From: Actinacidiphila fildesensis
GTDB lineage: Bacteria > Actinomycetota > Actinomycetes > Streptomycetales > Streptomycetaceae
Length of the DNA: 64,000 nucleotides
Assembly (NCBI RefSeq): GCF_042652185.1
Contig: NZ_JBHSIX010000040.1
Reading direction: 5' to 3' (one strand)
Position 1 is the first letter of the stretch. Each line of letters opens with the position of its first letter. Positions 1 to 7,064 of this stretch are shown here, one piece after another. The notes under the pieces are model-generated. The model did not search any database. It saw only the letters and a program-made list of their open reading frames with translations, and was not told the DNA's origin. The position numbers and the translations under genes are program-made.

Positions 1-2
1 TC

Positions 3-461
3 CAGCCGCACGCCGGCCCCCCGCTCCCCGACGACCTCGACGAACTCATCAGCCGCCGCCGCGGCACCCGCTTCCTGCTCGCCCACCCCCGCACCATCGC
101 CGCCATCGGCCGCGAATGGACCCGCAAGGGGCTGTACCCGAGCTCGGTCGAGGTCAGCGGCAGCACCGTCCCCGCCTGGCGCGGTGTGCCGATTCTGAGC
201 TGCAACAAGATCCCGATCAGTGAGGCCCGCACCAGCTCGATCATCGCGGTGCGTACCGGGGAGGACAACCAGGGCGTCATCGGCCTGCGCCAGACCGGCA
301 TCCCGGACGAGTACGAGCCCGGGCTGAACGTGCGGTTCATGGGGCTGAGCGAGAAGGCCATCATCAGCTACCTCGTCAGCGCCTACTACTCCGCCGCGGT
401 GCTCGTCCCGGACGCCCTCGGCGTCCTGGAGAACGTCAACATCGCCAACTGGCGCGACTAG
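3..461 (+). CDS. Family 2 encapsulin shell protein, C-terminal part (cut by window start)
   Basis: The frame is open from the first bases, so only the last 152 residues are present. The sequence resembles the C-terminal half of the EshA/SrpI-like family 2 encapsulin shell proteins (HK97 fold), including the stretch GVIGLRQTGIPDEYEPGLNV and the ending SAAVLVPDALGVLENV. These proteins assemble into closed protein compartments; in Streptomyces the 2B branch carries a cyclic-nucleotide-binding domain and can enclose a cargo enzyme. The cargo gene and the nucleotide-binding domain are not visible here. The gene ends at a strong hairpin shared with the convergent neighbour. Family assignment is from recalled motifs. 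Confidence 0.75.
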   Translation, partial: QPHAGPPLPDDLDELISRRRGTRFLLAHPRTIAAIGREWTRKGLYPSSVEVSGSTVPAWRGVPILSCNKIPISEARTSSIIAVRTGEDNQGVIGLRQTGIPDEYEPGLNVRFMGLSEKAIISYLVSAYYSAAVLVPDALGVLENVNIANWRD

Positions 462-471
462 AACGGCGAGC

Positions 472-517
472 GGAAGGGCGGTGGCCCGGGGATCCCTCCC
501 CGGGCCACCGCCCTTCC
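472..517. terminator. Bidirectional terminator hairpin
   Basis: A perfect 20-bp stem (GGAAGGGCGGTGGCCCGGGG and its complement) with a 6-nt loop lies between two convergent genes. There is no U-tract, as is usual in Streptomyces. Confidence 0.8.
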
Positions 518-541
518 GTCGTGCGCCCCGCTCCGGCTCCG

Positions 542-1303
542 CTACTTCAGTGCCGGGAACAGGTCCAGGAACACATCGGGGGCGACCGCGATGCCCCGGC
601 CGAAGGGCGCGTCGAGGTCCCAGATCAGGAACAGCAGGAACGCGATGAGCGCGCTGAACAGGCCCGCCAGCAGCAGCTCCCGGCCCGAGCGGCGGATCTG
701 CAGCGTGAAGATCAGCCCCACCGTCACCAGGGCGCCCGCGATGAGGCCGAACCACACCATCCCGGGCATCGTCGCGCCCGCGTTCTGGCCCCGCGCGGTA
801 CGCGCCTCGTCGGCCACCGCGACCTGGTCCACCACCGGCTGGTAGGCCTGGGCGTCCAGGTCCCCCTTGGGCGCGTAGTCCGTCACGTCGCGGCGCACCG
901 CCGACAGCAGTTCCGTCCCCTTCGGGGAGAGGGTGCCGTGGTCGGCCATGTACGGCCACTCCTTGTGGACCACGTACGAGACGTACGCGTCGACGTCCGC
1001 CCGGATCCGGTCCCGCACCTCGGGCGGATACACCTGCACGCGCGTGCTGATCTCGTGCAGGGCCTGCGCCTCACGCATCACGTCGTCCTGCGCCGCACCC
1101 TGGCCCTCCCACACTCCGGCGATCGCCAGGCCCAGGACGATCGCGTAGATCACCCCGATCATCATCGTCATGTACTCGATGACGTCGGGCGTCTCGGTGG
1201 GGTCGTCGTCCACCGGGACGCGCCGCTGTCTGAGCACCACGACGGTGATGACGACCACGCAGGCCGCGGCCATCGCGATCACCAGAGCAATCCACTGCGA
1301 CAT
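542..1303 (-). CDS. Bestrophin-like (DUF4239) membrane protein
   Basis: A 253-residue protein with an N-terminal membrane segment (residues 4-24), a second hydrophobic segment around 46-66, a soluble alpha-helical middle, and two C-terminal membrane segments (about 183-203 and 211-230). This is the layout of the DUF4239/bestrophin-like family, common in actinobacteria and of unproved function, possibly an anion channel. ATG start with AGGAG seven bases upstream. It is convergent with the encapsulin gene and shares its terminator. Confidence 0.75.
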   Translation of the reverse strand: MSQWIALVIAMAAACVVVITVVVLRQRRVPVDDDPTETPDVIEYMTMMIGVIYAIVLGLAIAGVWEGQGAAQDDVMREAQALHEISTRVQVYPPEVRDRIRADVDAYVSYVVHKEWPYMADHGTLSPKGTELLSAVRRDVTDYAPKGDLDAQAYQPVVDQVAVADEARTARGQNAGATMPGMVWFGLIAGALVTVGLIFTLQIRRSGRELLLAGLFSALIAFLLFLIWDLDAPFGRGIAVAPDVFLDLFPALK

Positions 1304-1365
1304 GACGAACTCCTAGCTGACGTAACTGACAGCGGGTCTACGGGTCACCGGTCGTCGGAACGACG

Positions 1366-2103
1366 TCAACGGGCCCTGCGGTACACGTGCGAGCCCGGCC
1401 GGAGCACGGCCGCCGCGAGCAGTCCCGGCACCGTCGTGAGCAGCATCGTCATCATCAGCGGCCGCCGTTGGTGCTTGGGGGGCGCCGGGGCCGCGGCAGG
1501 GGCCGGCCAGTGGACGGCCGGGCGCGGAGGCGGGGCGTGCCGCGGCGACGGGGTCGGCGCGGGGGTGACGACGGGCTCCGGACTGCTGCTCGGCTCCGGG
1601 GCCGGCGAGGGCTCGACGCGCGGCGGCGGGGTAACCCGCGGGGGCGGGACGACCACGCGGTGCGTCGGCCTGGGCGCCGGGGTCGGCCTGGGCACGGGCG
1701 TCGGAACGGGCGTGGGGGTGGGACTGGGGGTCGGTGTGGGGGTGGGAGTCGGCGTCGGAGTCGGAGTCGGTTCAGGACACGACGGATGGCCCCCGTGCCA
1801 GTGCCAGTAGCAGTGGCAGTGGTGCCAACCCCAGTGCCAGTATCCGTGGCCGTGGCCGTGGCCGTGGCCGTGGCCGTGGCCGTGCCCGTCCTCGACGCCG
1901 TCCTCGACGCCGGGCCCGTGTCCATGGCTGTCGGGAGCCTGGACGCAGACGTGCACCGAGCCGTGCTCCACCTGGACCGTGACCGGCCCCGGACAGTCCT
2001 CGCCGGCGACCGCGACCGGTACCAGCAACCCCGAACCGCACAGGGTGGTCCCCGCCGCCACCACTGCTCCTCGCAGGGCGGCCCTTCCCCACCGATTACT
2101 CAC
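1366..2103 (-). CDS. Exported His-Gly and Pro-Thr repeat protein
   Basis: A 245-residue protein of low complexity; I do not recognise a family. It has an N-terminal signal peptide (two Arg, then a hydrophobic stretch ending near VAVAGED), then two Cys around a short segment. A run of seven His-Gly pairs follows (about 73-87), then a Trp/His/Cys-rich patch (YWHWGWHHCHCYWHWH), then a Pro-Thr tract (about 112-140) and a long Pro/Ser-rich region. Near the C-terminus is a hydrophobic helix (MMTMLLTTVPGLLAAAVL) followed by basic residues, so the product may stay membrane-anchored. The His patch suggests metal binding by inference. GTG start with only a weak ribosome site. Confidence 0.65.
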   Translation of the reverse strand: MSNRWGRAALRGAVVAAGTTLCGSGLLVPVAVAGEDCPGPVTVQVEHGSVHVCVQAPDSHGHGPGVEDGVEDGHGHGHGHGHGHGHGYWHWGWHHCHCYWHWHGGHPSCPEPTPTPTPTPTPTPTPSPTPTPVPTPVPRPTPAPRPTHRVVVPPPRVTPPPRVEPSPAPEPSSSPEPVVTPAPTPSPRHAPPPRPAVHWPAPAAAPAPPKHQRRPLMMTMLLTTVPGLLAAAVLRPGSHVYRRAR

Positions 2104-2207
2104 AGGACAGATCTTGAGGCCGCGCGAACCGCGACCAGGCCCCAGTTCGAACCTGTACCCCCGAACGAATCAACGCAAGGTCGTTAAACCTCGCACCAGT
2201 TCGAATA

Positions 2208-3329
2208 TCAGCCGACAAGGCGCATCTCGTGGGGGGTGCCGTTGAGCCGCCGACCGCCCTCCTCGGTGCATGTCACGATGTCCTCGATCCGGACCCCGAA
2301 GCGCCCCGGCAGATAGATGCCGGGCTCGATCGAGAAGCACATTCCCGGCACGATCGGCCGCTCCTCGCCCTCCACCATGTAGGGCGGCTCGTGCGTCGTC
2401 ACACCGATGCCGTGGCCGACCCGGTGGATGAAGTATTCGCCGTACCCCGCGTCCGTGATGACCTTGCGGGCCACCCGGTCGATCTCCTGGCAGGCGATAC
2501 CGGGCCGGACCGCCTCGAAGGCCGTCTGCTGGGCCTCGCGCACGATGTCGTGCACCTTCCGCTCCTCGTCCGAGGGCTCGCCGACGTGCACCGTGCGCGT
2601 GGTGTCGGAGCCGTAGCCGTCCTTCAGGCCGCCGAAGTCCAGCACCACCATGTCGCCCTCGGCGATGGTCCGCTCCCCCGCCTCGTGATGCGGGTTGGCG
2701 CCGTTCGGCCCGGAGCCCACGACGGTGAAGTCGACCTGGCTGTGCCCGTACGAGATCAGCAGATCCGCGAGGTCGCCCGCCACCTCGGTCTCCCGGCGGC
2801 CCGCGAACCGCACCTTCAGGATGTCCCCGTACGCGGCGTCCGCCGCCGCTCCGGCCGCCGCCAGCCGCGCCAGCTCGTGCTCGTCCTTGACCGCCCGCAG
2901 CATCGGCAGCACATCGGTCAGCGACGCGTACGCCGTACCGGGCAGCGTCCGCTGGAAGCCCAGCAGGTGCATCGCCCACGCCGAATCGGAGATCCCGTAA
3001 CGCCCCTCGGGCCGCAGCAGACTGATCGCCGCGTTGTAGGGGTCCTGCCCGTCGATCCAGTCCGTCAGCAGGACCGCCCCCGCGCCCTCCGCCGTCTCGG
3101 CGTCCGGCCGCTCCAGGACCGGCACCAGCATCTGCGGCTCCTCGCCGGCGGACAGCACGAGCATCGTCAGCCGCTCGGTGATCGCCGTCGGCTGGTACCC
3201 GCACAGATAGACCAGGTCCGGGCCGGGGGTCACGACCACACCGGCCAGCCCCGCCGCGGCCGCCGCCTCCGCGGCCCGTGCCATCCGGGCCGCGTAGTCC
3301 TCCCGCGTGAACGGCTGGATACCCGCCAT
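2208..3329 (-). CDS. Xaa-Pro aminopeptidase (M24B family)
   Basis: A 373-residue cytosolic protease that removes N-terminal residues preceding proline. The N-terminal creatinase-like domain (about 1-140) is followed by the pita-bread catalytic domain. Metal ligands are visible: VVLDFGG with Asp, GSDTTR with Asp, HRVGHGIG with His, then SIEPGIY with Glu and VRIEDIV with Glu. The start at 3329 is chosen because AGGAGG lies just upstream; the frame runs further upstream but would read into the tRNA gene. Confidence 0.9.
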   Translation of the reverse strand: MAGIQPFTREDYAARMARAAEAAAAAGLAGVVVTPGPDLVYLCGYQPTAITERLTMLVLSAGEEPQMLVPVLERPDAETAEGAGAVLLTDWIDGQDPYNAAISLLRPEGRYGISDSAWAMHLLGFQRTLPGTAYASLTDVLPMLRAVKDEHELARLAAAGAAADAAYGDILKVRFAGRRETEVAGDLADLLISYGHSQVDFTVVGSGPNGANPHHEAGERTIAEGDMVVLDFGGLKDGYGSDTTRTVHVGEPSDEERKVHDIVREAQQTAFEAVRPGIACQEIDRVARKVITDAGYGEYFIHRVGHGIGVTTHEPPYMVEGEERPIVPGMCFSIEPGIYLPGRFGVRIEDIVTCTEEGGRRLNGTPHEMRLVG

Positions 3330-3496
3330 GACTCCTCCTGAAGCCGCCGGCCACCGGCGGACGCCGGACCGTACGGCTTCCAGCCTCAGGGCTCCCGACC
3401 TGGTGCGCGACCGGGGGCGGGCCCGCGGCACCGGCCCCGGGAACGCCGGGAGCCCCCGGCCATGGCTGGCCGGGGGCTCCCGGATGGATCGAGCGG

Positions 3497-3568
3497 TGGG
3501 CGTGGACGGGTTCGAACCGCCGACCAGCGCCGTGTAAAGGCGCTGCTCTACCACTGAGCTACACGCCC
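3497..3568 (-). tRNA. tRNA-Val (TAC)
   Basis: A 72-nt cloverleaf: acceptor GGGCGTG pairs with CACGCCC, D-arm GCTC/GAGC, anticodon stem GCGCC/GGCGC with loop TTTACAC giving anticodon TAC, and T-arm GGCGG/CCGTC with loop TTCGAAC. The 3' CCA is not encoded. Confidence 0.95.
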
Positions 3569-3757
3569 TCGGAACGTGAAGTGACAGATTACATCGCCGA
3601 ACCCCGTGCTCCCCAACCGGATACCAAGGGCGGGTAAAGCATGGCCCGGCGTTCGGTCACGTGTCCGTGCAACCGCCCCGGGCCGTGTATTCGTCTTGGT
3701 CAGGTGGGAGACTGGAGCCGACAGACACCAGCGGCGGACCTGCGGGAGAGAGTCACT

Positions 3758-4999
3758 GTGACGACGGCACGCTCGTGGTGGCGGCGCGGCGACAATCTGC
3801 GCGCTGATGCCCAGGCCGCGAAGGACGCCGCCTCCCAGGCCTTCTACGAGCTGGACACCGCCCAACGGGACCTGGACCTGTCGATAGAGACCATCAGCGC
3901 CGTCGACAACTCGCCGGCCGCGCAGCGCGCGCTGGCCGGGTTCCGGGCGCTCGGCGAGCAGATCGACCAGGTCAGCGGGGCATACATCGCCACCGTCGAC
4001 GCCCATGACCTGGACCGTGACGAGCTGGACACGGCGACCGCCACCCGGGCCCGCAACGAGCTGACGAAGGCGAAGGACGACCTCGACCGGGCCAAGGCGG
4101 ACCTGGAGCGGTTCGCCGCGAGCCTCGCGCCGCTGCTGGGGAAGGCCGAGACGCAGCTGGCCCGGCTGGCGCCGGCGGTGGAGCGGGCGCGGCAGGGGTT
4201 GTTGGCGGCGAGCAACGCGCTGGACGCGGTGCGGGCCGCCGGGCTGAAGGGCGACGAGCTGGCCTCGCGGCTGGCGGCGCTCTCGCCGGAGCTCACGAAG
4301 CTGAACCAGGGGGCCGGGACGCACGGCGTGCCGGAGACGCTGGCGCGCGCGGAGGACGTGCAGCGCCGTGCGGAGGCGATCCGGGCGGAGGCGTCGCGGC
4401 TTCCTGAGCAGGCGAAGGAGATCGACAAGCGGCTGGTCAGCCTGCGCACCCGCGTCGAGGCGCTGGCCACCCGGGCCGGCGGCGTCGAGCCGGTCCTCAG
4501 TGAGCTGCGGCGGCGTTTCTCGCTGGCGTGCTGGCAGGACCTGCAGCAGGTGCCGGCGCAGGCGGAGACCGCCGTGGCGCAGGCGAGCGCCAAGCTCGCG
4601 GAGGCCGCCAAGGCGCGCGACGAGCAGCGCTGGGCCGACGCGACGTCCCGGCTGAGCACGGTCCGGGCGCTGCTGGACGACGTGGACGGGTCGGTGTCCG
4701 CGGCCGGTGACCGGCTGCGCCGGCTGAACGAGGTCAGCAAGGATCCGAAGGCCGAGGTCGAGAGGACCCGGTTCGCCATCCGGGACGCGCAGCGGCTGGC
4801 GATGCAGGGCCGGACGACGCCCGAGCCCCGGCATGCCCGGCCGCTGGACGACGCGGTGGCGCGGCTGGACCGGGCGCTCGCCGCGCTGGAAGGGCGGCAT
4901 CCGGACTACTGGGCCTTCCTGACGGAGACGGCGGCGGTGCGGGAGACCGTGAACCGGGTCGTCGCGAACATCCGTGAGGACCGGGCGCAGGGGCGCTGA
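3758..4999 (+). CDS. Long coiled-coil protein of unknown function
   Basis: A 413-residue protein without membrane segments or signal peptide, rich in Ala, Arg, Glu, Leu and Asp, with continuous heptad-like helices through most of its length (for example around 20-330). I do not recognise a catalytic domain. The GTG start (VTTARSWWRRG) follows a GGGAGAG site eight bases upstream. It may be a structural or scaffold protein by inference. It stands alone between the tRNA gene and an FmdB-type gene, 43 bp upstream of the latter. Confidence 0.6.
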   Translation: MTTARSWWRRGDNLRADAQAAKDAASQAFYELDTAQRDLDLSIETISAVDNSPAAQRALAGFRALGEQIDQVSGAYIATVDAHDLDRDELDTATATRARNELTKAKDDLDRAKADLERFAASLAPLLGKAETQLARLAPAVERARQGLLAASNALDAVRAAGLKGDELASRLAALSPELTKLNQGAGTHGVPETLARAEDVQRRAEAIRAEASRLPEQAKEIDKRLVSLRTRVEALATRAGGVEPVLSELRRRFSLACWQDLQQVPAQAETAVAQASAKLAEAAKARDEQRWADATSRLSTVRALLDDVDGSVSAAGDRLRRLNEVSKDPKAEVERTRFAIRDAQRLAMQGRTTPEPRHARPLDDAVARLDRALAALEGRHPDYWAFLTETAAVRETVNRVVANIREDRAQGR

Positions 5000-5041
5000 C
5001 GCTCCGCGGGGCGGTCGGCCGGCGGGGCTATTCTTCGTCGC

Positions 5042-5260
5042 ATGCCCCGATACGAGTTTCGCTGCCGGTCCTGCGGTACCACTTTCGAGCTGAACCGGCC
5101 GATGGCCGAGTCCTCCGACCCCGCGAGCTGCCCCGAGGGGCATGACGACACGGTGAAGTTGCTGTCGGCCGTCGCCGTGGGCGGCAGCGCCACCGCTCCC
5201 GCGTCGGGTGGCGGTGGTGGCGGTGGCGGTGGGTGCTGCGGAGGCGGCTGCTGCAGCTGA
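5042..5260 (+). CDS. FmdB-type zinc-ribbon protein
   Basis: A 72-residue protein. The N-terminal zinc ribbon MPRYEFRCRSCGTTFEL with a second pair in CPEGH is typical of the FmdB/CxxC_CxxC_SSSS family. The C-terminus is a nine-Gly run followed by CCGGGCCS, a Gly/Cys tail seen in several actinobacterial members. The function of the family is not settled. Confidence 0.85.
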   Translation: MPRYEFRCRSCGTTFELNRPMAESSDPASCPEGHDDTVKLLSAVAVGGSATAPASGGGGGGGGGCCGGGCCS

Positions 5261-5291
5261 CGCTCCGCGCCGTCCCGCGTCGGGACCCGGT

Positions 5292-5313
5292 GTTCATCCT
5301 CGCGACATGTGGC
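5292..5313 (+). promoter_or_regulatory. PHO-box-like direct repeat upstream of the phosphonate oxygenase
   Basis: GTTCATCCTCG fits the Streptomyces PhoP repeat unit (G-G/T-TCAYYYR-G/C-G) at 10 of 11 positions and is followed directly by a weaker 11-bp unit, CGACATGTGGC (7 of 11). A near-copy stands before the ABC importer at 10033. PhoP control is inferred. Confidence 0.45.
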
Positions 5314-5354
5314 CGTCCGTCGGTCCTCATGACCGCGTGCGAGGTTCCCTTCTA

Positions 5355-5372
5355 AAGTTGGCTAGACAACTT
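5355..5372. promoter_or_regulatory. Palindrome, probable GntR operator
   Basis: AAGTTG-GCTAGA-CAACTT has perfect 6-bp arms and lies immediately before the start of the oxygenase gene. The inner 16 bp match 13 of 16 bases of the reverse complement of the palindrome at 10083-10098. This is the kind of site bound by HutC-type GntR regulators, and one is encoded at 9112-9861. Confidence 0.6.
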
Positions 5373-5384
5373 ATGGAGGACCGT

Positions 5385-7001
5385 ATGGACCTGACCCGTC
5401 TCCCGGCGGCCTGGCTGCGGGACAACTGCCGCTGCGCCCAGTGCCGCGATCCGCGCAACGGCCAGAAGCTCTTCCAGATCACCGATCTGCCAACGGACTT
5501 GGCGGTCGGCGAGGTGCGGGCCGGTGAGCTCGCGTTCGAGGTGGAGTGGCTCCCCGACGGCCACCGGTCCGTCTACGGGACGGAGTGGCTCGCCTCGGCC
5601 GACCCCGACCCCGGCGACGGCAGCGGGGACAGCGGCGACGGCCGTACCGAGGCCGGCAAGCAGCTGTGGTGCGCCGCCGATCTGGACGGGCGGCTGCCCG
5701 AGGCCGGCTGGGAGGCGTATCTCGCCGACCCGGCCGAGCGGATACGGGTGCTGGAGTCCGTCCAGCGGCTCGGCTTCGCCCTGCTGCGGGACGTGCCCCG
5801 CACCGAGCGGCAGGTGCTGGCCGTCGCCGGGACGTTCGGCCATGTCCGCGAGACGAACTACGGCACGCTGTTCGACGTGCGCGTCGAGGCGGACCCGAAC
5901 AACCTCGCCTTCACCGGCGCGGCGATCACCCCGCACACCGACAACCCGTACCGCGACCCCGTACCGACCCTGCAGCTGCTGCACTGTCTGACGAACGCCG
6001 CCGTCGGCGGCGACTCGGGGCTGGTCGACGGCTTCGCCGCCGCCGCGCTGCTGCGCACCGAGGACCCGGCCGCGTTCGAGGTGCTGACCCGCACCCTGGT
6101 GCCCTTCCGCTTCGACGACGCCCGCACCGCGCTGCGCGCCGACCGGCCGCTGATCGACGTGGACCCGCTCGGGCGGATCCGTGAGGTCCGCTTCAACAAC
6201 CGCTCCATCGGGACGCTGCGGCTGTCGCGGGAGGCGCTGGACTCCTTCTACCGCGCCTACCGGGCCTTCGGTGAGCTGCTGGTGCGCGCGGAGCTGCGGC
6301 TGGACTTCCGGCTGGCTCCCGGCGACTGTCTCGTCTTCGACAACACCCGTCTGCTGCACGCCCGTACCGCGTTCGCCGAGAGCGGTGAGCGTCATCTGCA
6401 GGGCTGCTACGCCGACCTCGACGGGCTCGCGAGCACGCTCGCCGTGCTGCGCCGGGAGCGGCCGCTCGACGAGCTGGCCGCCCTCTTCGACGGCGCGGGC
6501 GCCGAGCAGTACCTGGGCGAGGACGTCACCCAGGCCCAGCACATGCTGCAGGCCGCTTCCCTCGCGGAGGCCGCGGGCGCCGCGCCCGCTCTCGTCGCCG
6601 CGGCGCTGCTGCACGACGTGGGTCACTTCCACGGGGCGGTGACCGGCGCGGACCTGATGGCCGGGACCGACAACCGTCACAGCCACACGGGCGCGGAGTG
6701 GCTGGCGCGGTGGTTCGGACCTGAGGTGACGGAGCCGGTGCGGCTGCACGTCGCCGCCAAGCGGTATCTGTGCGCGGTGGAGCCGGAGTACTTCGGGCGG
6801 CTGTCCGAGGCCTCGGTCCACACGCTGCGGGTCCAGGGCGGGCCGATGTCGCAGAGCGAGGTACGTGACTTCGAGGCGGAGGCCTTCGGCGCCGAGGCGG
6901 TGCGGCTGCGCCGGTGGGACGAGGGCGCCAAGGACGTACGGGTGACGGCGGCCGCGGACTTCGCCCACTACCGGCCGCTGCTGGCAAGCCTGTTGCGGTA
7001 G
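5385..7001 (+). CDS. Fused phosphonate oxygenase: GBBH-like Fe/2OG hydroxylase plus PhnZ/TmpB-type HD diiron oxygenase
   Basis: A 538-residue two-enzyme fusion. Residues 1-100 form the gamma-butyrobetaine-hydroxylase N-terminal zinc domain (WLRDNCRCAQC at 10-20). Residues about 115-350 form a TauD/GBBH iron/2-oxoglutarate core with HTD at 184-186 and distal His325. Residues 370-538 are a PhnZ-type HD oxygenase: Y376, E379, H386, H410-D411, a His at 432 or 434, H455 and D512. The spacing closely follows PhnZ (Y24, E27, H34, H58-D59, H80, H104, D161), and HVAAKRYL and QGGPMS are family signatures. In TmpA/TmpB the first enzyme hydroxylates C1 of an aminoalkylphosphonate and the second cleaves the C-P bond, releasing phosphate and glycine betaine. 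Here both steps sit on one chain. The start at 5385 follows GGAGG; 5373 is an alternative. The exact substrate is inferred. Confidence 0.85.
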   Translation: MDLTRLPAAWLRDNCRCAQCRDPRNGQKLFQITDLPTDLAVGEVRAGELAFEVEWLPDGHRSVYGTEWLASADPDPGDGSGDSGDGRTEAGKQLWCAADLDGRLPEAGWEAYLADPAERIRVLESVQRLGFALLRDVPRTERQVLAVAGTFGHVRETNYGTLFDVRVEADPNNLAFTGAAITPHTDNPYRDPVPTLQLLHCLTNAAVGGDSGLVDGFAAAALLRTEDPAAFEVLTRTLVPFRFDDARTALRADRPLIDVDPLGRIREVRFNNRSIGTLRLSREALDSFYRAYRAFGELLVRAELRLDFRLAPGDCLVFDNTRLLHARTAFAESGERHLQGCYADLDGLASTLAVLRRERPLDELAALFDGAGAEQYLGEDVTQAQHMLQAASLAEAAGAAPALVAAALLHDVGHFHGAVTGADLMAGTDNRHSHTGAEWLARWFGPEVTEPVRLHVAAKRYLCAVEPEYFGRLSEASVHTLRVQGGPMSQSEVRDFEAEAFGAEAVRLRRWDEGAKDVRVTAAADFAHYRPLLASLLR

Positions 7002-7014
7002 GACCGCACGACCG

Positions 7015-7049
7015 GAGGGGGTCCGCCGAAGACTCGGGCGGACCCCCTC
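7015..7049. terminator. Bidirectional terminator hairpin
   Basis: A 13-bp perfect stem (GAGGGGGTCCGCC) with a 9-nt loop separates the convergent oxygenase and phospholipase genes. Confidence 0.75.
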
Positions 7050-7064
7050 GGCGTCAGCCGTGAC

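Noticed and set aside
521..1810. Very long open frame opposite the DUF4239 and His-Gly genes
   Set aside because: It is the reverse shadow of two genes, with high-GC third-position bias and no ribosome site or family similarity.
1720..1880. Tandem short repeats as a CRISPR or minisatellite
   Set aside because: They are in-frame codon repeats (His-Gly, Pro-Thr) within a protein-coding gene; no spacers.
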